The position numbers and the translations under genes are program-made. The notes beneath the pieces were generated by a model. It saw only the letters and a program-made list of their open reading frames with translations. It searched no databases and was not told the origin of the DNA. A stretch of DNA of 64,000 nucleotides from Myroides sp. 1354 (GTDB lineage Bacteria > Bacteroidota > Bacteroidia > Flavobacteriales > Flavobacteriaceae), in the NCBI RefSeq assembly GCF_030324495.1, contig NZ_JACAGN010000001.1, positions 195,838-259,837 on the forward strand. Reading direction: 5' to 3'. Positions 35,007 to 43,477 of the stretch are shown in pieces (the first letter of the stretch is position 1; the number at the start of each line of letters is the position of its first letter).

Positions 35007-35236
35007 TGGGAAGTTGTCGTTTACTTCGACAATCCTTGGACTATAGTATGAGAGGATTGGAAAAATAGACCTTTTTGTCGAAGGAAACTCCAAGGAAACT
35101 TCAAGGATAGTTGAAAGAAACCCAAACCATCCCAATACTTACTCCAAACAAACCTTATATCACGATTGTTTTGTTGATTTTCTGCTTAGACTTTTCAGCG
35201 TTAAGTTGTTCCAAAAAACAAAATCACAACTTCCCA
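35007..35236. repeat. 230-bp element with 11-bp terminal inverted repeats and 11-mer tandem units
   Basis: TGGGAAGTTGT (35007-35017) and its exact complement ACAACTTCCCA (35226-35236) bound a gene-free stretch. Inside are hairpins (TTGTCG / CGACAA; CAATCC 35030-35035 / GGATTG 35054-35059). A degenerate tandem of period 11 follows at 35081-35123 (AAGGAAACTCC, AAGGAAACTTC, AAGGATAGTTG, AAAGAAACCC). This looks like a MITE- or REP-like element. No target-site duplication is evident. Confidence 0.4.
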
Positions 35237-35251
35237 ACTACTTCTCTGCTA

Positions 35252-35276
35252 TATATTTGAGTTTTTGTTACCTTTG
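35252..35276 (+). promoter_or_regulatory. Promoter -7 elements of the yicC operon
   Basis: Two TAnnTTTG matches: TATATTTG (35252-35259) and TACCTTTG (35269-35276), the latter 20 nt before the yicC ATG. No good -33 box at 19 nt. Confidence 0.45.
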
Positions 35277-35296
35277 CAGTCATTATCTATAAGAAT

Positions 35297-36157
35297 ATGA
35301 TACATTCAATGACGGGGTTTGGTAAAGCATGTTTACAATTACCCACAAAAAAAATCACAATTGAAGTGAAGTCGCTTAACAGTAAGAATCTAGATTTAAA
35401 TGTGCGTTTGCCTTTGAGTTATAGAGAAAAAGAGTTGGCTTTGCGCAATCAAATTGCCTTAGAGTTAGAACGTGGAAAGGTTGATTTTTCTTTGTTTTGT
35501 GAAATTACGGCAGAGGAAACATCGAGTAAAATAAACGCACCTATTGTCTTGGCATACATTGAGCAAATGAAGGCGATTATACCCAATGCTGATGCAACGG
35601 AGTTGATGAAGATGGCTGTTCGCATGCCCGACGCATTGAAAGTAGAGCGCAATGATTTTGACGAAGCAGAATGGAAAGAGATTGAAGTGGTCATCCAAGA
35701 AGCAATTCAAAATATGAAAGCTTTTCGCGTTAGTGAAGGAAAGTCATTAGAAAATGATTTTAGGGCTCGTATCGCAAATATCTTTTCGTATATGGATCAA
35801 GTCTCTCTTTTAGATAAAGATCGCATTGTAAGCGTAAAAGAACGCTTGCGCGCAAATTTAACTGAGTTGCAGTTGACGATTGACGAAAATAGATTTGAGC
35901 AAGAAGTGATTTATTATTTAGAGAAATTAGATATCACGGAAGAAAAAGTGCGTTTATCGAAACACTTAGAATACTTCTTAGAAACGTTAGGAGGTACAGA
36001 AGCAAATGGAAGAAAATTAGGGTTCATTGCACAAGAGATGGGAAGGGAAATTAATACCATGGGATCCAAGTCAAATCACGCAGAAATGCAGAAGATTGTC
36101 GTAAAGATGAAAGACGAATTGGAAAAAATTAAAGAACAGGTATTAAACGTATTATAA
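35297..36157 (+). CDS. yicC: YicC/YloC family endoribonuclease
   Basis: 286 aa, the usual length. The N terminus MIHSMTGFGKA and the C-terminal region (GRKLGFIAQEMGREINTMGSKSN followed by VVKMKDELEKIKEQVLNVL) are the two hallmarks of the family. YicC-type proteins cleave RNA. It is the first gene of yicC-gmk-nadD, with 18 bp to gmk, an arrangement common in Bacteroidota. Confidence 0.92.
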   Translation: MIHSMTGFGKACLQLPTKKITIEVKSLNSKNLDLNVRLPLSYREKELALRNQIALELERGKVDFSLFCEITAEETSSKINAPIVLAYIEQMKAIIPNADATELMKMAVRMPDALKVERNDFDEAEWKEIEVVIQEAIQNMKAFRVSEGKSLENDFRARIANIFSYMDQVSLLDKDRIVSVKERLRANLTELQLTIDENRFEQEVIYYLEKLDITEEKVRLSKHLEYFLETLGGTEANGRKLGFIAQEMGREINTMGSKSNHAEMQKIVVKMKDELEKIKEQVLNVL

Positions 36158-36175
36158 AGACAACACAAACACAAT

Positions 36176-36745
36176 ATGAGTAAGGGAAAATTAATCGTTT
36201 TTTCTGCCCCTTCAGGCTCTGGAAAGACGACAATCGTACGCCATTTATTAGAACAAGGAGATTTAAATCTTGATTTTTCTATTTCATGTACTTCACGTGA
36301 GGCTAGAACAGGAGAGGAAAACGGAAAAGATTATTACTTCATTTCTTTGGAAGACTTTAAAAAACACATTAAAAATGATGATTTTTTAGAGTGGGAAGAA
36401 GTGTATCGCGATAATTTTTATGGAACATTAAAGGCGGAGGTTGAGCGCATTTGGGCGTTAGGAAAGAATGTTATCTTTGATATTGATGTTGCAGGAGGAT
36501 TGCGTATCAAACGCAAGTTTCCTGATGAAACCCTTGCTGTTTTTGTGAAACCACCGAGTATTGATGAGTTGAAAATTCGCTTGAAAAAGCGTTCAACAGA
36601 AAGTGAGGATAAAATTAATATGCGCATTGCTAAAGCTTCAGTAGAATTAGCAACGGCACCTCAATTTGATACGATTATTAAGAACTACGACTTGGATACA
36701 GCTAAAGAAGAGGCTTATCAATTGGTACGCAATTTTGTAAAATAA
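36176..36745 (+). CDS. gmk: Guanylate kinase
   Basis: 189 aa. Phosphorylates GMP to GDP with ATP. P-loop FSAPSGSGKTTIV (about residues 8-20), GMP-binding CTSREARTGEENGKDYYF, and the RLKKRSTES lid region are all present. It lies between yicC and nadD (6 bp to nadD). Confidence 0.96.
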   Translation: MSKGKLIVFSAPSGSGKTTIVRHLLEQGDLNLDFSISCTSREARTGEENGKDYYFISLEDFKKHIKNDDFLEWEEVYRDNFYGTLKAEVERIWALGKNVIFDIDVAGGLRIKRKFPDETLAVFVKPPSIDELKIRLKKRSTESEDKINMRIAKASVELATAPQFDTIIKNYDLDTAKEEAYQLVRNFVK

Positions 36746-36751
36746 AAGCAA

Positions 36752-37339
36752 ATGAAAATTGGATTGTATTTCGGAACCTTTAATCCCGTACATATAGGAC
36801 ATATCGTGATTGCGAATCACCTGGTTCAATATACAGATTTAGATGAGGTTTGGATGGTGGTGACACCCCATAATCCCCTAAAGAAAAAAAAGGGATTACT
36901 CGAAGACTTTCACCGTTTACACTTGGTTAATCTCGCTACAGCAGATTACGATTACATTCGCCCTTCAGATATTGAATTTAATCTGCCTCAACCCAATTAT
37001 ACGGTCAATACTATGGCCTATTTGCACGAGCGCTTTCCCAAACACGAGTTTGCCTTAATCATGGGAGAGGACAACTTAGATTCTTTACCGAAATGGAAAA
37101 ATTACGAGGTATTGCTTGAGCAATATAAACTATATGTTTATCCGCGTTTGGATCGAAGTAGGGCAGAAGAAAGTCCTTTGATGCATCACCCTCAGGTCAT
37201 ACGAGTGGAAAATGCACCAGTAATGGAAATATCCGCTACCTTTATTCGCGATGCTATTAAAGAAGGAAAAAACGTACAACCTTTAGTAGATAAAGAGGTG
37301 TGGAAATACATAGATCACAATCTTTTTTACAAAAAATAA
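36752..37339 (+). CDS. nadD: Nicotinate-nucleotide adenylyltransferase
   Basis: 195 aa. Converts nicotinate mononucleotide to deamido-NAD in NAD synthesis. GLYFGTFNPVHIGHIVIAN carries the (T/H)xGH nucleotidyl-transferase motif, and EISATFIRDAIKEG carries the SxTxxR motif. It is the last gene of the operon, before a terminator. Confidence 0.95.
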   Translation: MKIGLYFGTFNPVHIGHIVIANHLVQYTDLDEVWMVVTPHNPLKKKKGLLEDFHRLHLVNLATADYDYIRPSDIEFNLPQPNYTVNTMAYLHERFPKHEFALIMGEDNLDSLPKWKNYEVLLEQYKLYVYPRLDRSRAEESPLMHHPQVIRVENAPVMEISATFIRDAIKEGKNVQPLVDKEVWKYIDHNLFYKK

Positions 37340-37345
37340 AAAAGG

Positions 37346-37375
37346 AAAAAAGGGCTGTTCAACAGCTCTTTTTTC
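37346..37375 (+). terminator. Terminator of yicC-gmk-nadD
   Basis: A-tract, AGGGCTGT / ACAGCTCT stem (one G-U pair), T-tract. Confidence 0.8.
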
Positions 37376-37510
37376 TTTATTATACCGTCAAGGTATAAGG
37401 TTATAAAAGAATTGCTAGAATATAGTATTACAAGCTATATTTTTGCATAGAATACAAGTGAATGAAGTAAATGTCTTGGAACTAGGGCGTATTGTTTTAC
37501 AGTTTTTCAA

Positions 37511-37541
37511 TTGTTTGCATTAAGTTTTTTAGTTACTTTTG
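37511..37541 (+). promoter_or_regulatory. gpsA promoter
   Basis: TTG (37511-37513), 20 nt, TACTTTTG (37534-37541), 20 nt before the ATG. A second possible promoter with TATTTTTG at 37438-37445 and TTG 23 nt upstream lies further up. Confidence 0.55.
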
Positions 37542-37561
37542 ACAAGTTATAAGCTAAAATT

Positions 37562-38557
37562 ATGAGTGATTATCCAAAGTTTGCAGTAATTGGAGGGGGA
37601 AGTTGGGCAACGGCTATCGTAAAAATGCTGAGTGAAAATCTACAGCAGATTGCGTGGTATATGAGAAATGAAAATGCGATAGAAGAAATTAAGGTAAACT
37701 ATCATAACCCTAATTATTTGAGTTCTGTTGAATTTGACATCAATCAGTTGTTGCTGACTAATGATATTAATAAGGCGGTTTCTTACGCGGATTACGTGAT
37801 TTTCGCCATTCCTTCTGCTTTTTTAAGTGAAGAAATGGAACAACTATACGTTAGTTTAGAAAATAAAGTGGTCATTTCGGCTATTAAGGGAATTATTCCT
37901 GAAACAAGTTTAATTGTAGGGGAGCATTTTCACCAAACCTATGGTGTTTCATATGATAATATTGCAGTTATTACAGGACCTTGTCATGCAGAAGAGGTCG
38001 CTTTAGAACGCTTGTCTTATCTTACGATAGCTTGTCGCAATGAAGAAAATGCCAAAGTAATTGAAAGTTGCATTAGCAGCCACTATATCAAAGTAAAACT
38101 CACAGACGATATTATCGGAACCGAATATGCCGCTGTGTTGAAGAATATCTATGCGATTGCCTGCGGAATGGCTCATGGATTGGGGTATGGAGATAACTTT
38201 CAAGCCCTATTGATGAGTAATGCGATACGCGAGATGAAGAAATTCATCAAAAAGGTGCACCATATGAAACGCAACATCAATAATTCCGCTTATTTAGGTG
38301 ATTTATTAGTTACGGGGTATTCTCTTTTTTCCCGCAACCGCATGTTTGGAAATATGATTGGCAAAGGATATACCGTAAAATCAGCTCAAATGGAGATGAA
38401 TATGATTGCAGAAGGTTATTACGCGACTAAAAGCGCATATGAACTCAATGCAAAATACGGAGCTAAAACGCCGATTATTAATGCGGTGTATGATATTTTG
38501 TACAATGGAAAGGATCCGAAGAAGACATTTAGAAAGTTGACAGAAAAATTAGATTAA
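37562..38557 (+). CDS. gpsA: Glycerol-3-phosphate dehydrogenase [NAD(P)+]
   Basis: 331 aa. Reduces dihydroxyacetone phosphate to glycerol-3-phosphate, the backbone for the phospholipids made by the PlsC-type enzyme. N-terminal Rossmann motif VIGGGSWATAIVKML (residues 8-22), the central AIKGI segment, GPCHAEEV, and the catalytic-lysine helix EYAAVLKNIYAIACGMAHGL (about residues 189-208). Single-gene unit with its own promoter and terminator. Confidence 0.94.
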   Translation: MSDYPKFAVIGGGSWATAIVKMLSENLQQIAWYMRNENAIEEIKVNYHNPNYLSSVEFDINQLLLTNDINKAVSYADYVIFAIPSAFLSEEMEQLYVSLENKVVISAIKGIIPETSLIVGEHFHQTYGVSYDNIAVITGPCHAEEVALERLSYLTIACRNEENAKVIESCISSHYIKVKLTDDIIGTEYAAVLKNIYAIACGMAHGLGYGDNFQALLMSNAIREMKKFIKKVHHMKRNINNSAYLGDLLVTGYSLFSRNRMFGNMIGKGYTVKSAQMEMNMIAEGYYATKSAYELNAKYGAKTPIINAVYDILYNGKDPKKTFRKLTEKLD

Positions 38558-38598
38558 AAAAAGTATAAAAAAGACCGTTGTTGGTTTTTTGAGATTAT

Positions 38599-38645
38599 AA
38601 AGCAATGTAAATGACTGATAAACAGTTGTTTGTATTGCTTTTTTT
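38599..38645 (+). terminator. Terminator of gpsA
   Basis: A 13-bp outer stem (AAAGCAATGTAAA / TTTGTATTGCTTT with two G-U pairs), an inner ACTG/CAGT stem and a T-run. Confidence 0.8.
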
Positions 38646-38710
38646 GTTTTTGAAGCCTTTCGAAAAATAGTTGTAAATTGTTGACATAGAATCTATTAAG
38701 CGGTTTTGTC

Positions 38711-38738
38711 TTGGAGGAAAATATAGTAAGTAGTTTTG
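38711..38738 (+). promoter_or_regulatory. terC promoter
   Basis: TTG (38711-38713), 17 nt, TAGTTTTG (38731-38738), 23 nt before the ATG. Confidence 0.55.
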
Positions 38739-38761
38739 TCCTGTTAAAAAAATAAATAAAA

Positions 38762-39751
38762 ATGGATCATTTAATTAATCACCCTGGCCTTTTGGCTGTT
38801 TTTGGAATTGTAGTATTAGTTATGCTTTTGTTGGATTTAGGTGTTTTCAATCGAAATAGCCATGTCGTTTCAACCAAAGAAGCTTTAATCTGGACCGTAG
38901 TATGGATTGGTTTAGCCATGGTGTTCAGTGGTGTCATTTATTACTATATGGACTTTGAAAATTTTGCGCGTTTTCAATCTGCTTATTGGATCGAAAAAGC
39001 CTTGTCCATTGACAATCTCTTTGTGTTTATTTTGGTCTTTACCTTTTTTAAAGTGCCCAAAGAACTTCATCACCGTGTATTGTTCTGGGGAATTATTGGA
39101 GCATTGGTGTTTAGAGCCATTTTCATTTTCGCAGGAGTTGAATTAATTAATCACACTTATTTACCAGCGTTTGAATTGTTTGGTCATGTTGTGGAAATCA
39201 ATGTTGTCTTGACCATCTTTGGTGTATTTTTACTGGTATCGGGAATCAAATCGTGGTTCGCAAAAGAAGATCACAGTGAAGAACAAGACTTAACAAAGAA
39301 CTTTGCGGTGCGTATGGTACACAAATTCTTTAAAGTGAGTAATGAATACGACGGAGATAAATTTTTTACGGTCAAAAATGGAGTAAAAATGGTAACTCCG
39401 CTTTTCGTAGCGTTGATGGTTATTGAATTTACCGATTTAGTCTTTGCCGTAGATAGTATTCCTGCCATTTTTGCTATTGCTCCAGATGATCCATTTATCC
39501 TCTATACTTCGAATATATTCGCTATTTTAGGTTTGCGTTCGCTGTATTTCCTATTAGCTAATTTCATGGATAAATTCTCGAAATTAAAATATGGTTTGGC
39601 AATTATCTTATCCTTCATCGGAGTGAAGATGATTATCTCTCCTTTTGTACATATTGAATCCTTGGTTTCTTTGGCTGTTATTGCTAGTGTATTGACCTTA
39701 TCGGTAGTGCTTTCCTTGCTTTTCCCTCCAAAGAAAAAGGAAGAAATCTAA
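38762..39751 (+). CDS. TerC/Alx family membrane protein
   Basis: 329 aa with about nine membrane segments. The acidic family motifs are LLLDLGVFNR, EKALSIDNLFVF and MVIEFTDLVFAVDSIPAIFAI. TerC/Alx proteins are implicated in manganese export and metallation of secreted proteins, and formerly in tellurite resistance. A charged cytosolic loop (KEDHSEEQDLTKN) lies mid-protein. I see no recognisable yybP-ykoY riboswitch in the 204-bp leader region, which holds the gpsA terminator and this gene's promoter. Confidence 0.9.
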   Translation: MDHLINHPGLLAVFGIVVLVMLLLDLGVFNRNSHVVSTKEALIWTVVWIGLAMVFSGVIYYYMDFENFARFQSAYWIEKALSIDNLFVFILVFTFFKVPKELHHRVLFWGIIGALVFRAIFIFAGVELINHTYLPAFELFGHVVEINVVLTIFGVFLLVSGIKSWFAKEDHSEEQDLTKNFAVRMVHKFFKVSNEYDGDKFFTVKNGVKMVTPLFVALMVIEFTDLVFAVDSIPAIFAIAPDDPFILYTSNIFAILGLRSLYFLLANFMDKFSKLKYGLAIILSFIGVKMIISPFVHIESLVSLAVIASVLTLSVVLSLLFPPKKKEEI

Positions 39752-39760
39752 TTCGAGCAC

Positions 39761-39794
39761 AAAAAAAGCGACCTGAATTCAGGTCGCTTTTTTT
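39761..39794. terminator. Bidirectional terminator
   Basis: A perfect palindrome centred on GAATTC (AAAGCGACCTGAATTC..) with flanking A/T runs, between the convergent terC and cytochrome genes. Confidence 0.85.
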
Positions 39795-39799
39795 TATTG

Positions 39800-40213
39800 T
39801 TATTTCTTTGGACTAGCTTTTCCTTTGTGACACATATTGCAAGTTACCGCATTGATATTCTCCGGATTGGGATCATTGTTCCAATTGAAGTTTTCAGCAT
39901 TGATTTTACGTGTCATGACGATCATATGTCGTGCAAATTCCTTTTCTTTCTTAGCATCTGAGGCAAAATCTAAACCATCTCCTCCTTCGGCTGCGGCATG
40001 ACAATAGCTACATTTTACACCTAAGGCAGCATTGTATCCTTTCATGAGACTCTTTAAATCTTCTTTAGAAATATCTTTTGGAAGTACCGTTAGGTTTTTC
40101 CATTCTGTCGGCTCTACCGTACTTTCGGTTACTGTCGTTGTGTTTTTAAACGAAAGCAAGCTAATCATCAAGCTCAAAAAGCCCAATACAATACAAGTGT
40201 TTTTTAGTTTCAT
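39800..40213 (-). CDS. Exported c-type cytochrome with two haem-binding sites
   Basis: 137 aa with a signal anchor/peptide (MKLKNTCIVLGFLSLMISLLSF). Two CxxCH haem sites: CSYCH (about residue 69) and CNMCH (about 127), with distal Met candidates between them (RHMIVMTRK). The layout resembles the photosynthetic-reaction-centre cytochrome (CytoC_RC) superfamily members common in Bacteroidota. Probably a periplasmic electron carrier; the partner is not identifiable here. Confidence 0.8.
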   Translation of the reverse strand: MKLKNTCIVLGFLSLMISLLSFKNTTTVTESTVEPTEWKNLTVLPKDISKEDLKSLMKGYNAALGVKCSYCHAAAEGGDGLDFASDAKKEKEFARHMIVMTRKINAENFNWNNDPNPENINAVTCNMCHKGKASPKK

Positions 40214-40303
40214 ATCTCTTTACCGTTTTAGTTGATGAACTAAGATAGGAAAACTAACATTCGGAATTAGTATAAATAAGAGGGGTAATTCCTTGGTTTA
40301 CAC

Positions 40304-40714
40304 TTATTTTATAGCTGTAATTCCTTTTTTATCTGCGTAGGTAAGCTCTTGTAAAGATTCATCTGCAATACTCTTGGCAGGAAATACGAAATTTTTATCG
40401 TACAACTTACTACCCTGAAAATAAGTCAACATAAAGGTATTGTCTAAATCAAAAATAGCCTCATCTAAGAGTTCTACTTTTTGTGATGCTCCTGCAGCTA
40501 AACTAGGGAATGCATGTCTGAAAATACTAGAAATTTTCTTCTCTCCATTTAACTCTCCTTCTGCTTTGGATACAATTAAGATGGCTTCGATAGGCTCTTT
40601 TGAATTATTAAATAAATATGCGTACCAAGCATCTTGTAAAAAATCTTCGTTATACTCTTTAATCACTGCAATTTCTACTTCTGTTACCTGAGGTATCTCT
40701 ATATCTTTTTTCAT
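40304..40714 (-). CDS. Conserved-looking hypothetical protein
   Basis: 136 aa, no signal peptide or membrane segment, acidic, predicted beta-rich (WYAYLFNNSKEPIEAILIVSKAEGE). I do not recognise the family. A -7 element (TATCTTTG, 40731-40738) lies 16 nt upstream, and gene-like composition supports it as real. Probably cytosolic. Confidence 0.6.
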   Translation of the reverse strand: MKKDIEIPQVTEVEIAVIKEYNEDFLQDAWYAYLFNNSKEPIEAILIVSKAEGELNGEKKISSIFRHAFPSLAAGASQKVELLDEAIFDLDNTFMLTYFQGSKLYDKNFVFPAKSIADESLQELTYADKKGITAIK

Positions 40715-40730
40715 GCGAATAAAATTTGAG

Positions 40731-40738
40731 CAAAGATA
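40731..40738 (-). promoter_or_regulatory. Promoter -7 element of the 40304-40714 gene
   Basis: TATCTTTG on the minus strand, 16 nt before the ATG. Confidence 0.4.
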
Positions 40739-40813
40739 AAATTATTTCTACGATTCTACTTTTTGTTTTTCAACCTAAAGTTTGGCCTGAAATTTGTATT
40801 ATAATCGTTGATA

Positions 40814-40840
40814 ATGATAGTTTTTTGGTTTTTGATTTGA
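40814..40840 (+). CDS. Candidate 8-residue leader peptide (MIVFWFLI)
   Basis: A tiny frame ends 5 nt before a strong terminator stem, 120 nt ahead of the DUF5687 gene. Hydrophobic/aromatic content (two Phe and one Trp in eight residues) is reminiscent of attenuator leader peptides. It is very short and may be chance. Confidence 0.15.
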   Translation: MIVFWFLI

Positions 40841-40845
40841 TAAAG

Positions 40846-40878
40846 AACCTTTCACTCAATAGGGTGAAAGGTTTTTTT
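40846..40878 (+). terminator. Terminator hairpin in the leader of the DUF5687 operon
   Basis: A 12-bp stem (AACCTTTCACTC / GGGTGAAAGGTT, one G-U pair), AATA loop and T7 run. No annotated plus-strand gene precedes it: the neighbour is divergent and starts at 40714. It either attenuates the downstream operon or ends a short RNA. Confidence 0.7.
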
Positions 40879-40959
40879 GTAAAAGAAAGTTTTAAAAAAT
40901 GGTGTAACGTTTCGCAACGTACCTATACTAATGATGTAACAACTAAAAAATACAGGTAT

Positions 40960-42429
40960 ATGTACAACTGGTTCTTCATCTTAGAGCGGAAGCGTTTAGC
41001 AAGGGGAAATAAGAGCAATATGGATATTGTGGTTCTCGTGTTTAAATGGCTCGCCATTATTTACTTTGCATGTATGATGCTCCTCGCTGGAATTGCAACA
41101 TACCAAGGTATTCAAGAGTATTTTACGAATACAAGCCCGATTGAAATTGTCAGTCGTTATCTGATTTATTATTTTGCATTTGAACTTAGTTTTCGCTTTT
41201 TCTTTCAGAAAGGACCTGTGGCAAGTATTAAACCGTATTTAATACTCAATATTCCTCGATCAAAAATTGTGACCTTTTACGTGGGGAAAACATTTTTGAG
41301 TGCTTTTAACATCGTTCAATTGTTTTTCTTTATTCCCTTTGCTATTGTTGCAATCTCTTATGGAGAACCTGTACTTGCAGTCCTGACTTGGACATTGGGC
41401 GTGTACAGTATTGTGTTTATGATGCATTGCGTGACTATTTTAATGAATGCTTATACCCCTGTTTTTTATAGTGTGATAGGATTTGTAGTGCTTTGTTTCG
41501 GTTTACAGTATTACGATATTGTCGATCCTACGCTGTATACACAATATTTTTATTTAATAGCCTATCAATATCCACTGAGCATATTTGCTTATGGACTCGT
41601 ATTGGGATTGTTGATTTGGAGTACGTATCGTTTCTTTGTGAAGCGTTTATATTTAGATAATCTTGAAAAAGTACACATTAAAGAAGGAATTGTTTTAGAA
41701 ATGAGTTGGCTGGATCGCTTTGGACGATATGCTAGTTTCTTGCGCAACGATATTCGTTTAATCATTAGAAATAAAAGAGCAAGAGTAACGGTTCTCATGA
41801 GTGTGTTGTTTCTTTTTTATGGTGTTTTTATGTTTAATACATCCGGAAAGGAAGCCATGCCCGTGGCATTTTCTGTCTTTCTAGCTTTCTTCTCAACAGG
41901 TGGGTTTTTAATGCTTTTTGGACAGTATGTACCCAGTTGGGATTCGTCTTATTACCCTCTATTAATGACGCAAAATGTATTGTACCGCGATTATCTCATG
42001 TCAAAGTGGTTGATTATTGCGCTGGGAACCTTTGTTTCTACACTGTTGTGCTTTTTCTATATTTTCGTGGATATTCAATTGTTTTATTTAATTATTGCCA
42101 TGGGAATTTTTAATATTGGAATTAATGGATATTTTGTGCTTTGGGGAGGTGCTTATCTCAAAACACCAATGGATCTGACAGCAGCAAAAAATGTGTTTGG
42201 AGATAAAAACGCATTTAATCTTCGCGTGATGCTGATTAGTTTGCCTAAGGTTTTATTGCCCATCCTGTTCTATTTTGTGGGATCCTTGATTTATCCTTTT
42301 TGGGGAGGATTTGTCTTGCTAATTTTAATTGGATTAGCTGGAATATTCCTGCATCAATATGTCTTCCAATTTATTGAAAAAATTTATACCCGTGAAAAAT
42401 ACGCCGCTTTAGCCGCTTATAAAAAATAG
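40960..42429 (+). CDS. DUF5687 family ABC-type permease
   Basis: 489 aa with about 12 hydrophobic segments and no periplasmic signal peptide. The next gene encodes the matching ATPase, as is typical for DUF5687 proteins in Bacteroidota, which resemble ABC-2 permeases. The frame stays open upstream to 40726, but that stretch crosses a strong terminator. MYNWFFILERKRLARG at 40960 gives a cytosolic, positively charged N terminus as in the family. The substrate is unknown. Confidence 0.8.
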   Translation: MYNWFFILERKRLARGNKSNMDIVVLVFKWLAIIYFACMMLLAGIATYQGIQEYFTNTSPIEIVSRYLIYYFAFELSFRFFFQKGPVASIKPYLILNIPRSKIVTFYVGKTFLSAFNIVQLFFFIPFAIVAISYGEPVLAVLTWTLGVYSIVFMMHCVTILMNAYTPVFYSVIGFVVLCFGLQYYDIVDPTLYTQYFYLIAYQYPLSIFAYGLVLGLLIWSTYRFFVKRLYLDNLEKVHIKEGIVLEMSWLDRFGRYASFLRNDIRLIIRNKRARVTVLMSVLFLFYGVFMFNTSGKEAMPVAFSVFLAFFSTGGFLMLFGQYVPSWDSSYYPLLMTQNVLYRDYLMSKWLIIALGTFVSTLLCFFYIFVDIQLFYLIIAMGIFNIGINGYFVLWGGAYLKTPMDLTAAKNVFGDKNAFNLRVMLISLPKVLLPILFYFVGSLIYPFWGGFVLLILIGLAGIFLHQYVFQFIEKIYTREKYAALAAYKK

Positions 42430-42437
42430 TGAACATT

Positions 42438-43139
42438 ATGATACAAGTAGATAATTTAAGTAAAACATACAACGGAACTACGGTTCTACAATTAGATACC
42501 TTGACTATTGGACAAGGAGAGAGCATTGGTTTAGTAGGGAATAATGGAGCGGGTAAAACGACCCTTTTCAGTTTGTTATTAGACCTTATTCAACCTAGTG
42601 GAGGAAGTATTTATTCTAAAGGACAATTGGTTGCCACTTCAGAGCAATGGAAAAATTATACGGCTGCTTTTTTAGATGAAACTTTTTTAATTGGTTACTT
42701 AACTGCAGAAGAATATTTCATCTTTTTAGGGAGTTTACGCGGATGGTCTAAAGCAGATGTAGAAGAATTTATCTTAGAGCATCAAGCGTTTTTTAATGAT
42801 GAAGTACTCAATCAAAAGAAATACATTCGCGATTTCTCTAAGGGAAATCAAAAGAAAATCGGTATTGTAGGAGCTTTTATTGGCAATCCAGAACTGGTTA
42901 TTCTAGATGAACCTTTTGCGAATCTAGACCCTTCTACCCAAATTCGATTAAAAGAGTTGGTAAAGAAAAAACGCGCAACAAGAACCATGACCATTATTAT
43001 TTCGAGTCACGATTTACAACATACGTATGAAGTGTCGGATCGCATTATCGCTCTTGAAAAAGGCAGGTTGGTTCAAGATGTATTAACAGAGAAAATAACA
43101 TACCAAGAGTTAGAAGGATTTTTTAGTACGGCAAATTAA
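42438..43139 (+). CDS. ABC transporter ATP-binding protein
   Basis: 233 aa. Walker A GNNGAGKTTLF (about residues 36-46), signature-like DFSKGNQKKIGIVGAF in place of LSGGQ, Walker B PELVILDEPFANLD, and H-loop SSHDLQHT. It energises the DUF5687 permease just upstream. A GTG at 42429 overlapping the permease stop (TAGTG) could add three residues. I chose the ATG, which gives the usual MIQVDNLSKTYNG start. Confidence 0.9.
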   Translation: MIQVDNLSKTYNGTTVLQLDTLTIGQGESIGLVGNNGAGKTTLFSLLLDLIQPSGGSIYSKGQLVATSEQWKNYTAAFLDETFLIGYLTAEEYFIFLGSLRGWSKADVEEFILEHQAFFNDEVLNQKKYIRDFSKGNQKKIGIVGAFIGNPELVILDEPFANLDPSTQIRLKELVKKKRATRTMTIIISSHDLQHTYEVSDRIIALEKGRLVQDVLTEKITYQELEGFFSTAN

Positions 43140-43161
43140 AAATAGTCCCACTATATGCAGT

Positions 43162-43195
43162 AGCAGTGTTCGTCAAACGGGCACTGCTTTTTTGT
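43162..43195 (+). terminator. Terminator of the DUF5687 operon
   Basis: A stem AGCAGTG(TT)CGT / ACG(GG)CACTGCT with a T6 run. In the remaining 43196-43477 I see only AT-rich sequence, a GGAG/CTCC hairpin near 43333-43350 and no clear promoter box for sprE. Confidence 0.75.
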
Positions 43196-43477
43196 GTTTT
43201 GTTGCGTAAATTTAGGAGGAACATTTATTTATAATCCCTGTTTCTTTTGTAATTTGCGTAGATTTATTTTCTAATTTTAGAAGATAGTACACAGATAAAA
43301 GTAAGAGGTCTCTTGTCTTTGTTTTTTAATTGGAGGAGAAAACTCCTGAAGCAGAAAAGAGAGACGGGTAATTTTTAACAATATTTGCATAAAGTATTAA
43401 AAAGTGATGTATTTTTACTGTCTTGTGTATAATATTAGCACCAAAAAAGAGTTGTTATATAAAGTTTAACCCAGATA

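Noticed and set aside
38558..38761. Manganese riboswitch (yybP-ykoY) before terC
   Set aside because: The space is taken up by the gpsA terminator and a promoter ending 23 nt before the ATG; no room for the aptamer.
40726..40959. N-terminal extension of the DUF5687 permease
   Set aside because: The frame crosses a strong intrinsic terminator and encodes an atypical, non-conserved-looking segment; the start at 40960 fits better.
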